Shown in pieces: positions 17,912-26,855 of a stretch of 64,000 nucleotides of DNA. This stretch comes from PGYR01 sp034670025. Lineage in GTDB: Bacteria; Bacteroidota; Ignavibacteria; Kapaibacteriales; UBA2268. The translations under genes were made by a program, and so were the position numbers. Below the pieces are notes generated by a model that ran no database searches, was not told the DNA's origin, and saw only the letters and a program-made list of their open reading frames with translations. Within the stretch, counting starts at the first letter, position 1. Each line of letters begins with the position of its first letter. The DNA is taken from positions 558,001 to 622,000 of the forward strand of contig JAXMOE010000001.1 of the NCBI GenBank assembly GCA_034670025.1. The letters are read 5' to 3'.

Positions 17912-18841
17912 TTAACTAATATCTTTTAACTTTTGAAATATTTCCTTTTGTTTCTTTGTTAATTTTTCTGGTAACCCTGGAATTAGTTTTAGATACAAAT
18001 TACCAGATGTACTTTTATTATAATCTTTGAATCCTAAATTGCTAAATTTAAGAACTTTACCTGCAGGTGTAGTTTCCTTTAAATTAAAATTAATATTATT
18101 ACCAAAGAGATTAAAGCTGACATTATCACCTAAAATCATAGAATATAAGTCAATATATTTGTCAATATATAGGTTGTTTCCTTTTCTCTCCATGTCTTTT
18201 TCAGCAACCTCTTCAACTTTTATTATCAAGTCTCCACTTGGTCCACCGCCTTGACCGGGCATACCTTTTCCTGATAGTTTTAACTCATGACCTTTTTTTA
18301 TTCCAGGTTTGAAATTTATATTAATCACTTCATTGTTAATCTTAAGTTTCTTAGTTGTTCCATTATAAATATCTTCATAACTAAGCTTAACTGAAGTTTG
18401 ATAATCTTTGCCTTTTGCTACATTAGGTCTTCTTGTGGTTCTGCGTGATTGTCCAGCTCCACCACCAAAAATCCTATCAAAAAAATCAGATACGTTTCCG
18501 TTGCCACCACCAAAAAAATCTTCTACATTATTACTTGTTCTCCTTTGACCACCTTGTTGATTGTTAAACCATTCTGACCAATTGAAGTTGTTATTTTGAC
18601 CACCAGTACGTTTATGTTGGCTGTATTGACTTCCTAAATTGTCATATTTTGCACGTCTTTCTGGGCTTTTAAGCACCTCATAAGCTTCAGTTATTTCCTT
18701 GAATTTTGATTCTGATTCTTTATTGTTCTGATTCATATCAGGGTGATATTTTTGGGCAAGTTTTCTGTATGATTTCTTAATTTCATCTTGACTTGCTTTT
18801 TTATCAACCCCTAACGTTTTATAATAATCTTTAAACTCCAT
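17912..18841 (-). CDS. DnaJ-like co-chaperone (type II, CbpA-like)
   Basis: 309 residues. An N-terminal J domain (DYYKTLGVDKKASQDEIKKSYRKLAQKYHPDMNQ) with the HPD motif that stimulates DnaK, then a Gly/Asn/Arg-rich linker (about residues 75-145), then the C-terminal substrate-binding beta domains (GKDYQTSVKLSYEDIYNGTTKKLKI ... GMPGQGGGPSGDLIIKVE). The CxxCxGxG zinc repeats of DnaJ itself are missing, which makes it the CbpA/DjlB-like class. It ends 2 bases from the end of the convergent gene at 17909, leaving no space for a terminator between them. Confidence 0.9.
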   Translation of the reverse strand: MEFKDYYKTLGVDKKASQDEIKKSYRKLAQKYHPDMNQNNKESESKFKEITEAYEVLKSPERRAKYDNLGSQYSQHKRTGGQNNNFNWSEWFNNQQGGQRRTSNNVEDFFGGGNGNVSDFFDRIFGGGAGQSRRTTRRPNVAKGKDYQTSVKLSYEDIYNGTTKKLKINNEVININFKPGIKKGHELKLSGKGMPGQGGGPSGDLIIKVEEVAEKDMERKGNNLYIDKYIDLYSMILGDNVSFNLFGNNINFNLKETTPAGKVLKFSNLGFKDYNKSTSGNLYLKLIPGLPEKLTKKQKEIFQKLKDIS

Positions 18842-18936
18842 TTCTGTTCCGCTTAATTTTTAAAAATATTAGTAAATACTAAATAAAAAAGTATAATTTC
18901 CGATTATAATTCTACAGACGAATTAAATATAATTTT

Positions 18937-19797
18937 ATGAGTGAAATAAACAAAGAACTTGAAGAGCTAGTAAGCCAGTTAGCTGAAAATGTCTATCAAA
19001 CAGTACAAACTTTACAATATACAATTGAATTAACTGAGCGATATTATGACAATAGTCATTCTAGATATGTTGGTAATACTTCTGCAGCAGTAGCAAAATT
19101 ACTCGGGCTTAGTGACGAACAGATATTTATAATTAAAACAGCTGGTTATTTGCATGATATTGGAAAAATTGGTTTTAGAGATTCTGCCCTTTTTCGTCCC
19201 ATATCCGATATGTCGCAAAGAGAGTATAATCAATACAAACTACATGTTGACATAGGTAGGGAATTATTAAGCAATCACAAAGAACTTAACGAAGTATCTG
19301 AAATTGTGTACCAACACCATGAATTATACGATGGCTCTGGTTTTCCCAATCGTTTGAAAAAAGAGAATATTCATATAGGTGCAAGAATTATTTCTGTAGT
19401 TGATTACTATCATAATGCCATGTATAAGACTTATCTGAAAGACAAAAATGAAATTAAAGGTAAGTTTAATGATAATATTGATAGTAAATATGATGGAATA
19501 ATTGAAAAATTAGAATATAAGAAAAATTCAAAATTTGATCCTGAAGTTGTAGATGTATTGTTAAATATAATAGAAGCAGAAAGGAAAAAATTAAATGGTT
19601 CAGATGTTCAGAGAGTACATATATCTAATCTTAAACCTGGTATGATATTCGCAGAAAGTTATTATAATCAATCTGGATTACTTTTAGCTAACAAGGGCGA
19701 TGCTGTTGAGTACAATGATATAAAATTCCTTTACAGATGCATTGAGTCAGAACAATTACCTGCAAAATTACTTATGTTAACAAAAAGTGATTTTTAA
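18937..19797 (+). CDS. HD-GYP domain protein
   Basis: 286 residues with no receiver or membrane domain. The HD-GYP core starts near residue 38 (NSHSRYVGNTSAAVAKLLGL), with His73-Asp74 in YLHDIGKIGF, the downstream histidine in LHVDIGRELL, and QHHELYDGSGFPNRL at 126-140, where the GYP signature is GFP. HD-GYP proteins hydrolyse cyclic di-GMP or related dinucleotides. The C-terminal 65 residues (HISNLKPGMIFAESYYNQSGLLLANKGD) resemble a module commonly seen near HD-GYP and HDOD domains. Its stop codon abuts the holA start, so the two are probably transcribed together. Confidence 0.82.
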   Translation: MSEINKELEELVSQLAENVYQTVQTLQYTIELTERYYDNSHSRYVGNTSAAVAKLLGLSDEQIFIIKTAGYLHDIGKIGFRDSALFRPISDMSQREYNQYKLHVDIGRELLSNHKELNEVSEIVYQHHELYDGSGFPNRLKKENIHIGARIISVVDYYHNAMYKTYLKDKNEIKGKFNDNIDSKYDGIIEKLEYKKNSKFDPEVVDVLLNIIEAERKKLNGSDVQRVHISNLKPGMIFAESYYNQSGLLLANKGDAVEYNDIKFLYRCIESEQLPAKLLMLTKSDF

Positions 19798-20847
19798 ATG
19801 AATTATAAGTCTTTGAATGAAATACCCAATGTCCTATTACTTTTTGGAGAAGAACCATTTTTAGTTGATGAAAAACTAAAAGAGATTATTATTACTGCTT
19901 CAAATGATGGGGTAGGAGAAAATTCAATTGAAAAAGTTGATGGTGCTGAAGTTTCAGAACAGATAATCGTAGATATGGCTAACAACTTGTCTCTAATTGC
20001 ACCTGATAAATTGTTAATTATTAATAACTTTGACGTATTGTATAAGAATAAGCGAAAGTCATTTGCCGGATTTGTCAATTATATTAAAAATCCAAATCCT
20101 AATACAAAGCTGATATTAATTGGTGCTCCTTCTAGGTTGAATGGCCTTTATAAAGATTTAAATAATAGTAGAAAAGCATCTACAGCTCAAAACAAAATCA
20201 ATAAACTACCAGAAGCATTAAAAGAGATATTTGATAGAAATTACTTTATAGAATTTTCGAAAATTTATGATAACCAGTTTGCTAATTGGACCGTGCAAAG
20301 GGCAAAGGCATATAAAAAAAGTATCGACTTAGAGGTCGCAAATTTATTGAGTCTCAGCTGTAACTCAGTTAGAGAAATTGATAATGAACTGAAGAAAATA
20401 CATATATTTTCGCCAAAATCAACTAAGATTAGTGCACAAGAAGTAGAAGAAATAGTAGGAGTAAACAAAGAAAATAATGTATTTGAATTGTCGAAGAGTG
20501 TTGGAAACAGAGATTTGAAAACATCTTTGATTATTTCTGATAATTTACTTTCGCAATCTAACCAAAGTGTACTGATACTAATAACCTTGACCAGATATTT
20601 TTTGAAACTATTTAAATTGTCGGATGAGATTAAACAAACATCTAATAAGTTCCAACTTGCTGGAAAAATAGGAGTTAATCCATATTTCATGGATGATTAT
20701 CTTATTTCTCTTCGGAAGTACTCAACCGTACAAATAGAAAATAATTTATCAATTTTAGCTAAATCAGATGAACAATTAAAATCAACATCTGTTAATCATA
20801 AGCAACTGATACAAACTACTCTGACAAATATTATTACCCAAAAATAA
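19798..20847 (+). CDS. holA: DNA polymerase III delta subunit
   Basis: 349 residues. HolA is the clamp-loader subunit that opens the beta clamp. The N-terminus NVLLLFGEEPFLVDEKLKEI is the family hallmark; NKLLIINNFDVLYKNKR-like and KLILIGAPSR strands follow, and the helical C-terminal collar domain contains NVFELSKSVGNRDLKTSL. Overall sequence identity in this family is low but length and order fit. It begins at the base after the HD-GYP stop. Confidence 0.88.
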   Translation: MNYKSLNEIPNVLLLFGEEPFLVDEKLKEIIITASNDGVGENSIEKVDGAEVSEQIIVDMANNLSLIAPDKLLIINNFDVLYKNKRKSFAGFVNYIKNPNPNTKLILIGAPSRLNGLYKDLNNSRKASTAQNKINKLPEALKEIFDRNYFIEFSKIYDNQFANWTVQRAKAYKKSIDLEVANLLSLSCNSVREIDNELKKIHIFSPKSTKISAQEVEEIVGVNKENNVFELSKSVGNRDLKTSLIISDNLLSQSNQSVLILITLTRYFLKLFKLSDEIKQTSNKFQLAGKIGVNPYFMDDYLISLRKYSTVQIENNLSILAKSDEQLKSTSVNHKQLIQTTLTNIITQK

Positions 20848-20912
20848 TGTAATACAGTGATTATTTTCTTAAATTAGTAGCTATTATAATTCAATACTAT
20901 CAAAAAAGAAAA

Positions 20913-22616
20913 ATGAATCAAAGTCAACTTTTCATACCTACACTCAAAGAGACACCGAGTGATGCTCAAATGCCCTCGCATAAGCTTATGTTACGTGCTG
21001 GACTAGTACGTCAAATTGCAGCAGGAGTATTCTCTTGGTTGCCGTATGGCTATATTATGCTAAAAAGAGTTCAAGCAGTAATCAATGAAGAAATGAATGC
21101 AATAGGCGGACAAGAATTTCTATTACCTGCTTTGAATCCAAAAGATATATGGGAGCAAACAAACAGGGTGGAAGCTATGGGTGATGTAATGTTTCATATC
21201 AAAAATAGAGATAATTTAGTTCTTGCTCCAACACATGAAGAAATTATTGCTTATCACGCCTCACAAAGTATTAAATCTTATAAAGATTTACCTCAAATAT
21301 GGTATCAAATTCAGAATAAATTCAGAAATGAACCGAGACCGAAATCAGGTGTTATGAGGGGAAGACAATTTATTATGAAAGATTCTTATTCTCTTGATAG
21401 CAACACTGAAGGCCTTGATGAAAGTTATGATAAACATTACAGTGCTTATAAAAAAATATTTGATAGATTGGGCATAAATTACTTTGTTGTAGGTGCTTCC
21501 TCTGGTGCAATGGGAGGTAATAAATCACAAGAATTTATGGTTGAAAATGAATTTGGCGAAGATACTTGTGCTGTAAATTATGAAAGTGGATATGCTGCAA
21601 ATATTGAAGTTGCGGTTTCAGATATCATACCGAATCAGCGAGTTGAAGAAGAATTAGAATTTGAAGAGTTTGAAACTCCTAATTCGAAAACTATCGAAGA
21701 ATTGTCTAAAAATCATAATATTAATATTGAAAATTGTGCCAAATCAGTTGTTTATATTATTGATTCAAAACCAGTATTGATATTGATGCGTGGAACTGAT
21801 ATACTAAATGAAACTAAACTCCAAAGTATATTCGAAACAAATAACACAAGGCCAGCTACAGAAGAAGAAATAGAGAACTTCTTTTCTGCTAAGCCAGGTT
21901 CAATAGGGCCGGTAAATGTTGATGAAAAAGTAAAAATTTATGCTGATTTGTTGATTAAAGACACTAATGATTTAGTAAGTGGGGCTAATAAAACTGGATA
22001 TCATTTCAAGAATATTGATTTAAAACGGGATTGTAATATCGAAGAATATTACGACTTTAGAACTGTTCTCGAAGGTGAAGCTAATATTGTAGATGGCAAG
22101 CCACTTAAAATAGTAAATGCAATAGAGTTAGGCCACATATTCAAGTTAGGAACTAAATATTCTGAAGCTCTTGGTGCTAAGATTTTAGACGAAAATGGCA
22201 AAGAAAAACCAATAGTTATGGGCAGTTATGGCATTGGAGTTGAAAGGGCTCTTGCTTGTATTATTGAACAAAATTATGATGATAATGGTTTAAAATGGGG
22301 CAAAAACTTTGCTCCATTTCATGTCCACATATTAGGACTTTCATACAACAAATCAGAAAATGTTAAAGAACATTGTGATAAGCTTAAGGAAAACTTAGAA
22401 GCAAATGCATTGAGTGTATTATTAGACGATAGGAAAGAAAGACCTGGATTCAAATTTAAAGATGCCGATTTGTTGGGTATTCCACTTCAAATTACTGTTG
22501 GAGATAGAGGTTTAGAAAATAACGAAATAGAAATAAAACTAAGAATCAATAACGAAAAGAATAAAATATCTTTTGATGACGCAGTTGATGAAGTTATAAA
22601 ATATTATAATAACTAA
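20913..22616 (+). CDS. proS: Prolyl-tRNA synthetase (bacterial type)
   Basis: 567 residues, typical of the bacterial ProRS with an inserted editing domain. Class II motifs: SWLPYGYIMLKRV, the motif 2 region FRNEPRPKSGVMRGRQFIMKDSYS, and motif 3 MGSYGIGVERALACIIEQ. The insertion (about residues 225-380) contains INIENCAKSVVYI, the lysine-containing part of the Ala-tRNA(Pro) editing site. The C-terminal anticodon-binding domain starts near FAPFHVHILGLSYN. The stop overlaps the next start by one base. Confidence 0.96.
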   Translation: MNQSQLFIPTLKETPSDAQMPSHKLMLRAGLVRQIAAGVFSWLPYGYIMLKRVQAVINEEMNAIGGQEFLLPALNPKDIWEQTNRVEAMGDVMFHIKNRDNLVLAPTHEEIIAYHASQSIKSYKDLPQIWYQIQNKFRNEPRPKSGVMRGRQFIMKDSYSLDSNTEGLDESYDKHYSAYKKIFDRLGINYFVVGASSGAMGGNKSQEFMVENEFGEDTCAVNYESGYAANIEVAVSDIIPNQRVEEELEFEEFETPNSKTIEELSKNHNINIENCAKSVVYIIDSKPVLILMRGTDILNETKLQSIFETNNTRPATEEEIENFFSAKPGSIGPVNVDEKVKIYADLLIKDTNDLVSGANKTGYHFKNIDLKRDCNIEEYYDFRTVLEGEANIVDGKPLKIVNAIELGHIFKLGTKYSEALGAKILDENGKEKPIVMGSYGIGVERALACIIEQNYDDNGLKWGKNFAPFHVHILGLSYNKSENVKEHCDKLKENLEANALSVLLDDRKERPGFKFKDADLLGIPLQITVGDRGLENNEIEIKLRINNEKNKISFDDAVDEVIKYYNN

Positions 22617-23428
22617 TGAATTTACAAGCTGATTTACATACACATACAGTCCATTCAGATGGAGTTCTTACAGTAAGACAATTGTTTGAAAAAACAAAGA
22701 AAGCAGGACTTTCAGGGCTTAGTATTACTGACCACGATACTCTTTCTGGAGTGAAAGAAGCACTTACATTGGTACACGAGTATAAGTTTGAATTTATGCC
22801 TGGAATAGAACTTACTTCTCATGTGAAAGATAAAGAAATTCATTTATTATCTTATAACATAGACCCAAACCATGAAGAGTTGAATGAGAAATTAGATTCA
22901 CTTCAAAAATCAAGAGATAAAAGAGCTGAACTTATCGTTGCCAAATTAGCTGCACATGACATTAAATTAGACTTAGATAAAATTAGAAATAATGCGAATG
23001 GTGCCGCTATTACTCGTCCACATATTGCAAAAGCTATGTTAGATGAAGGTTACATAAAGAATTTCAAACAAGCTTTTGATGAGTATATTGGCAATGACTT
23101 ACCAGCTTTTGAAGAGAAAGAGTATTTTGAAGTTAGTGAAGCAATTGAGTTAGTTCATAAAGCAGGTGGCAAAGCAGTTGTAGCTCATCCTAGCAGATAT
23201 GTTACTAAGGAAGAGATGAGATATATGGTAAAATCTGGTTTAGATGGAATAGAAGTATTACATCCTTCTCATAATGATTACTATATTAGGTATTGGCGTC
23301 GATGGTGTATTGAAAATAAGCTCATTGCAACTGGTGGTTCTGATTACCATGGCTCTAGGCCTTATGATGATGATAATTTCGGTAGATGGAAAGTAAACAT
23401 TGAAGTTATTGAAAAACTAAAAAGTTAG
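22616..23428 (+). CDS. PHP-domain phosphoesterase (TrpH/YciV-like)
   Basis: 270 residues. The PHP metal site is complete: HTHTVHSDG near the N-terminus, ITDHDTLSG, FMPGIELTSH, VVAHPSRY, GIEVLHPSHND and TGGSDYHGS. Members such as E. coli RNase AM (YciV) hydrolyse 3',5'-nucleoside bisphosphates and trim 5' ends of small RNAs and rRNA. It overlaps proS by one base (TAATG) and is followed after 5 bases by tRNA-Leu; co-transcription with the tRNA is likely. Confidence 0.88.
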   Translation: MNLQADLHTHTVHSDGVLTVRQLFEKTKKAGLSGLSITDHDTLSGVKEALTLVHEYKFEFMPGIELTSHVKDKEIHLLSYNIDPNHEELNEKLDSLQKSRDKRAELIVAKLAAHDIKLDLDKIRNNANGAAITRPHIAKAMLDEGYIKNFKQAFDEYIGNDLPAFEEKEYFEVSEAIELVHKAGGKAVVAHPSRYVTKEEMRYMVKSGLDGIEVLHPSHNDYYIRYWRRWCIENKLIATGGSDYHGSRPYDDDNFGRWKVNIEVIEKLKS

Positions 23429-23433
23429 TGAAT

Positions 23434-23517
23434 GCGGGAGTGGCGGAATTGGTAGACGCGCTGTCTTGAGGGGGCAGTCACCTTATGGTGGTATGGGTTC
23501 AAGTCCCATTTCTCGCA
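23434..23517 (+). tRNA. tRNA-Leu, anticodon GAG
   Basis: 84 bases. Acceptor stem GCGGGAG pairs with TTCTCGC; the anticodon stem CTGTC/GGCAG closes the loop TTGAGGG, giving GAG at 23468-23470 and reading CTC/CTT. The long variable arm (CACC-TTAT-GGTG) is the class II form expected for leucine. The T arm is ATGGG-TTCAAGT-CCCAT, discriminator A; CCA is not encoded. Confidence 0.96.
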
Positions 23518-23523
23518 CAAAAA

Positions 23524-23557
23524 AAAGGTGTATTAATTTAAAAATTAATACACCTTT
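23524..23557. terminator. Bidirectional terminator between tRNA-Leu and sodC
   Basis: Perfect 16-bp inverted repeat (23524-23539 and 23542-23557, core GGTGTATTAATTT) with A and T runs on its two sides, so it can stop both the tRNA transcript and the convergent sodC transcript. Confidence 0.85.
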
Positions 23558-23578
23558 ATAAAGTCTTTAAATTCGAAT

Positions 23579-24163
23579 TTATTTAGAGATACCAATAACA
23601 CCACAGGCTACCCTTGCACCAGCACCGCCAGTAGGTTGAGTTGTAGTGTCATCCTCATCGGCGTGAACAATTACTCCACGTCCAATTATATTTTCTGCGC
23701 CATTAAAAGACAGTTTATCTGTAATAAAGCTAGCTTTTGCAATTCCTTCTTCATTTGCTACCAAATTACCTAAATCACCGACGTGTGTTTCATTATTTTC
23801 TAAAGCACCGTGATTTTCATGATCTGTAAAGAAGTGACCACCCGCAGTTTTTCCATCTTTTCCTGAACAATCACCTTTTTCATGAACGTGGAATCCATGT
23901 TTCCCAGGAGTTAAGTTATATACTTCAGCATTTACTTTGATTCTACCATCAGCCATTTTTGTAAAAGTTACTTGACCATTTGTTTCATTTCCTTCCGTTG
24001 GATATAAAACAGCAATTGCAGACTCTATGTTAGTTTCAATAGTTTGACTGTTTTCTGTCATTTCATGATTTTCCTCCGAATGAGCGTGTTCTTTATGATC
24101 ACTACAAGAAATAAACAGTAAAGCAGAGAGAGCTAATGAAAAAAGTAATTTTATATTCTTCAT
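23579..24163 (-). CDS. sodC: Cu/Zn superoxide dismutase lipoprotein
   Basis: 194 residues. A lipoprotein signal with Cys20 in LLFISCSDH is followed by a His/Glu-rich linker (DHKEHAHSEENHEMTE) that may bind metal, then the SOD fold. Copper ligands lie in HGFHVHEKGDC, GGHFFTDHENHG and VIVHADEDD; the disulphide cysteines are in GDCSG and RVACGVI, and the conserved arginine is in GAGARVACG. It detoxifies superoxide outside the cytoplasm, probably anchored to a membrane facing the periplasm or the cell surface. Confidence 0.95.
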   Translation of the reverse strand: MKNIKLLFSLALSALLFISCSDHKEHAHSEENHEMTENSQTIETNIESAIAVLYPTEGNETNGQVTFTKMADGRIKVNAEVYNLTPGKHGFHVHEKGDCSGKDGKTAGGHFFTDHENHGALENNETHVGDLGNLVANEEGIAKASFITDKLSFNGAENIIGRGVIVHADEDDTTTQPTGGAGARVACGVIGISK

Positions 24164-24226
24164 TTCGAGATACCTTTAGTATATTTACAAATATTATATT
24201 TAAACGAATTTGAATAGTTTTATTTT

Positions 24227-24709
24227 ATGAAGAAAATAATAATAGTATTTCTATCTATAGTATCAATCTTACTTATAAGTTGTGACAAAGGGCTAGAGCC
24301 AGTTGGCAAATTAGAAACTGATGCAATATTGAATTGTAAAATCAATTTTATTAATGATTGGCCTAAACAAGATAGTGTGAAAGGGATAAGTGTAGCAGCT
24401 TTTAAGTTACCACCTTCTGAAAGCTTGGTGCAAGAATTAATCAATGGAAATGCTGTATTGAAACTAAATTCAATTTCTTATGGTCTGTCAGAAAAAAATG
24501 TATTGCTAGATATTTCTGATGCACCAGAGACTTTCAAATATATAATAGTTGCTTGGAATTATGAAGATAATTTAGAGGCACAAAGAGTGATTGGAGTATA
24601 TAATCTTAATGATAAAACTTCTCCCGGAGAAGTAACTCTTAATCCAGGAGATTCTTTACAAATTGAAATAGAGGTAGATTGGAATGATTTCCCACCGCAA
24701 CCTTTTTAG
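24227..24709 (+). CDS. Lipoprotein of unknown function before a TonB receptor
   Basis: 160 residues with lipobox LLISC (Cys19). The mature part looks all-beta (LNCKINFINDWPKQDSVKGISVAAFKLPP ... LNPGDSLQIEIEVDWNDFPPQPF). I do not recognise a family. It overlaps the start of the TonB-dependent receptor at 24684 by 26 bases, so the two are made together. Pairing of a surface or periplasmic lipoprotein with a receptor suggests that it binds the receptor's ligand, but that is inferred from the neighbourhood only. Confidence 0.8.
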   Translation: MKKIIIVFLSIVSILLISCDKGLEPVGKLETDAILNCKINFINDWPKQDSVKGISVAAFKLPPSESLVQELINGNAVLKLNSISYGLSEKNVLLDISDAPETFKYIIVAWNYEDNLEAQRVIGVYNLNDKTSPGEVTLNPGDSLQIEIEVDWNDFPPQPF

Positions 24710-26855
24710 TATATTAATATTTATATTTGCTTCAAGTATAGCATTTTCTATTGATGGAAAAGTTCTTAATATTGAAAATAGGGAGCCAGTGATTGGTGCT
24801 TCTGTAAATATTGAGGGAACTTCTAAAGGAGATATTACTGATGTAAATGGACAATTTGAAATTGAATCTGATTTAGATTCTATCGTGATAATAATCGAAT
24901 ATCCTGGTTTTGAAAAATATAGTGCAAAACATAAGAATAAAATTCGAATAGAAATAGGACTAAGTCCATTTAGTTTTAATTCAAGAGAACTGATAGTCAG
25001 TGCTAATAAGAAAATAGAAGCTAAACAAGACGTTCCTATATCAGTATCGACAATTGCTAAAGAACAACTATCAGCAAGAAATATTACATCAGTAGATTAT
25101 GCGTTACAATATGTTCCCGGGGTAGAAGTTAATCAAGACAACGTATCAATTAGAGGGTCATCTGGTTTCTCATTTGGTATTGGCTCTAGAGCAATATTCC
25201 TACAAGATGGTTTCCCTTTATTATCAGCTGACAACAATGATATTAAATTTGATATAATTCCAATATTATTCATAGATAGGGTAGAGGTAGTAAAAGGAGC
25301 AGGTTCTGCTCTCTTTGGTACGTCTGCATTGGGTGGTGTGGTAAATATAATTACATCAGAACCTAGTAAAGAAGCAACATTAAGAGCTAGATTGTTCGGT
25401 GGTGGTTACACCGATACAAAATATAGCCAATGGAATTGGAGCAATGAAATACAAACAAACAGTGGACTAGATTTAGGTTATTCTCAAAAGTTCAATGATT
25501 ATGGTATATCTGCATCATTCTCCCTATTTGACAGAAATAGTTATAAAAGATATGATGAATCAGAAAGATACTCAGGATATTTAAAACAGAGCTATGATAT
25601 AAATGACAACTCAAAAATTTATGCAACTTTAAATTACTCAACAAGTGAAACAGATGATTGGGTATATTGGAATAGCTTAGATTCTGCTCTAATTCCTCCC
25701 ACAGGTACTGATGAAAGTGTGAGAATAAAATCAGACAAATTGGCATTCTCTACAAGGTATAAGAATGTGCTTAGTGAATCAAGTTTAATTGATATCAGAG
25801 CTGGTCTATTCAATACTTTTTTTTCGAATAAGTTAGATGAAGATGATTCAGAGTTTAGGGAATCTTCAGGAACTTCTTATTATTTTGAGCCACAGTATTC
25901 ACTTAATATAAATAAAAACAATTCTTTAATTAGTGGCTTGGAACTTAGAGTTAATGATATAAATTCGCAAACTTATAAGTCTGTTACTCAAAATGTATTC
26001 GGTGGGTTTGTACAATTAGAAAATAAGAGCATTGATAACTTGATTGCAACTATTGGACTAAGGGCTGATAAAGAAATATTAGACGATATTGAAACTATGC
26101 CAAGATATAGCCCCAAACTTGGTTTGAACTACAAATTAAATGATAGAGTTAATATAAGGGGGTCATTTGGTTATGGTTTTAGGGTTGCTTCATTAGCAGA
26201 AAGATATGCAACGGTTGAGTTTCAGGGGTTTAAAGTTATTGAAAACCAGTATTTAGAATCAGAAAAAAGTCAATCAATTGAACTTGGATTTAGTGCAGAT
26301 TTAATAAAATCTGATCATTTTCTAAAATTAGATATTTCTGGATTTAATAATAAATTCGAAGATTTGATTGAACCAGTTCTTGGTGTAGGAAGTGCGACAC
26401 AAATTCAATTCCAAAATATCACAGAAGCTAGAATAAATGGAGCTGAAATTAATTTAGAGTATAAGTTTAAAAATGATTTTGAATTTATAACCTCCTTGAC
26501 TTATCTAAATCCAGAAGATCTAACGGTTAACAAAGACTTAAAATATAGGTCCAATATTCTATTTTATAACACTCTAATTTACAGATTGATGCCTTTTCAA
26601 ATACAATTAGATTATCGATATAAGTCTAAATATAATGAAGTTGATGGAGAATTAGGATTAGCTATTGATAATTATGACCTGAAAATTGATGCACACATTT
26701 TAGATTTCAGTCTAAGTGCTTATAGTGATTTTCTTGGAACAAAATCTAAGTTTACTTTTAATGTTAAAAATGCACTTAATTACTATTATTTAGATATGGT
26801 TGGTAATATGGCACCTATAAGGTTTATTAATTTTCAAATCGAGACAGAATTATAA
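24684..26855 (+). CDS. TonB-dependent receptor with carboxypeptidase-regulatory domain
   Basis: 723 residues. Signal peptide (ISHRNLFSILIFIFASSIAFS), then a CarboxypepD_reg-like domain (IDGKVLNIENREPVIGASVNIEGTSKGDITDVNGQF, to about residue 100), the plug (VPISVSTIAKEQLSARNITSVDYALQYVPGVEVNQDNVSIRG ... VEVVKGAGSALFGTSALGGVVNIIT), and a 22-strand barrel ending in a hydrophobic strand (PIRFINFQIETEL). It is an outer-membrane active importer. Substrate is unknown: no TonB-linked sugar or siderophore enzymes are adjacent. Its start lies inside the preceding lipoprotein gene, and its last 29 bases overlap the convergent CPBP gene. Confidence 0.93.
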   Translation: MISHRNLFSILIFIFASSIAFSIDGKVLNIENREPVIGASVNIEGTSKGDITDVNGQFEIESDLDSIVIIIEYPGFEKYSAKHKNKIRIEIGLSPFSFNSRELIVSANKKIEAKQDVPISVSTIAKEQLSARNITSVDYALQYVPGVEVNQDNVSIRGSSGFSFGIGSRAIFLQDGFPLLSADNNDIKFDIIPILFIDRVEVVKGAGSALFGTSALGGVVNIITSEPSKEATLRARLFGGGYTDTKYSQWNWSNEIQTNSGLDLGYSQKFNDYGISASFSLFDRNSYKRYDESERYSGYLKQSYDINDNSKIYATLNYSTSETDDWVYWNSLDSALIPPTGTDESVRIKSDKLAFSTRYKNVLSESSLIDIRAGLFNTFFSNKLDEDDSEFRESSGTSYYFEPQYSLNINKNNSLISGLELRVNDINSQTYKSVTQNVFGGFVQLENKSIDNLIATIGLRADKEILDDIETMPRYSPKLGLNYKLNDRVNIRGSFGYGFRVASLAERYATVEFQGFKVIENQYLESEKSQSIELGFSADLIKSDHFLKLDISGFNNKFEDLIEPVLGVGSATQIQFQNITEARINGAEINLEYKFKNDFEFITSLTYLNPEDLTVNKDLKYRSNILFYNTLIYRLMPFQIQLDYRYKSKYNEVDGELGLAIDNYDLKIDAHILDFSLSAYSDFLGTKSKFTFNVKNALNYYYLDMVGNMAPIRFINFQIETEL

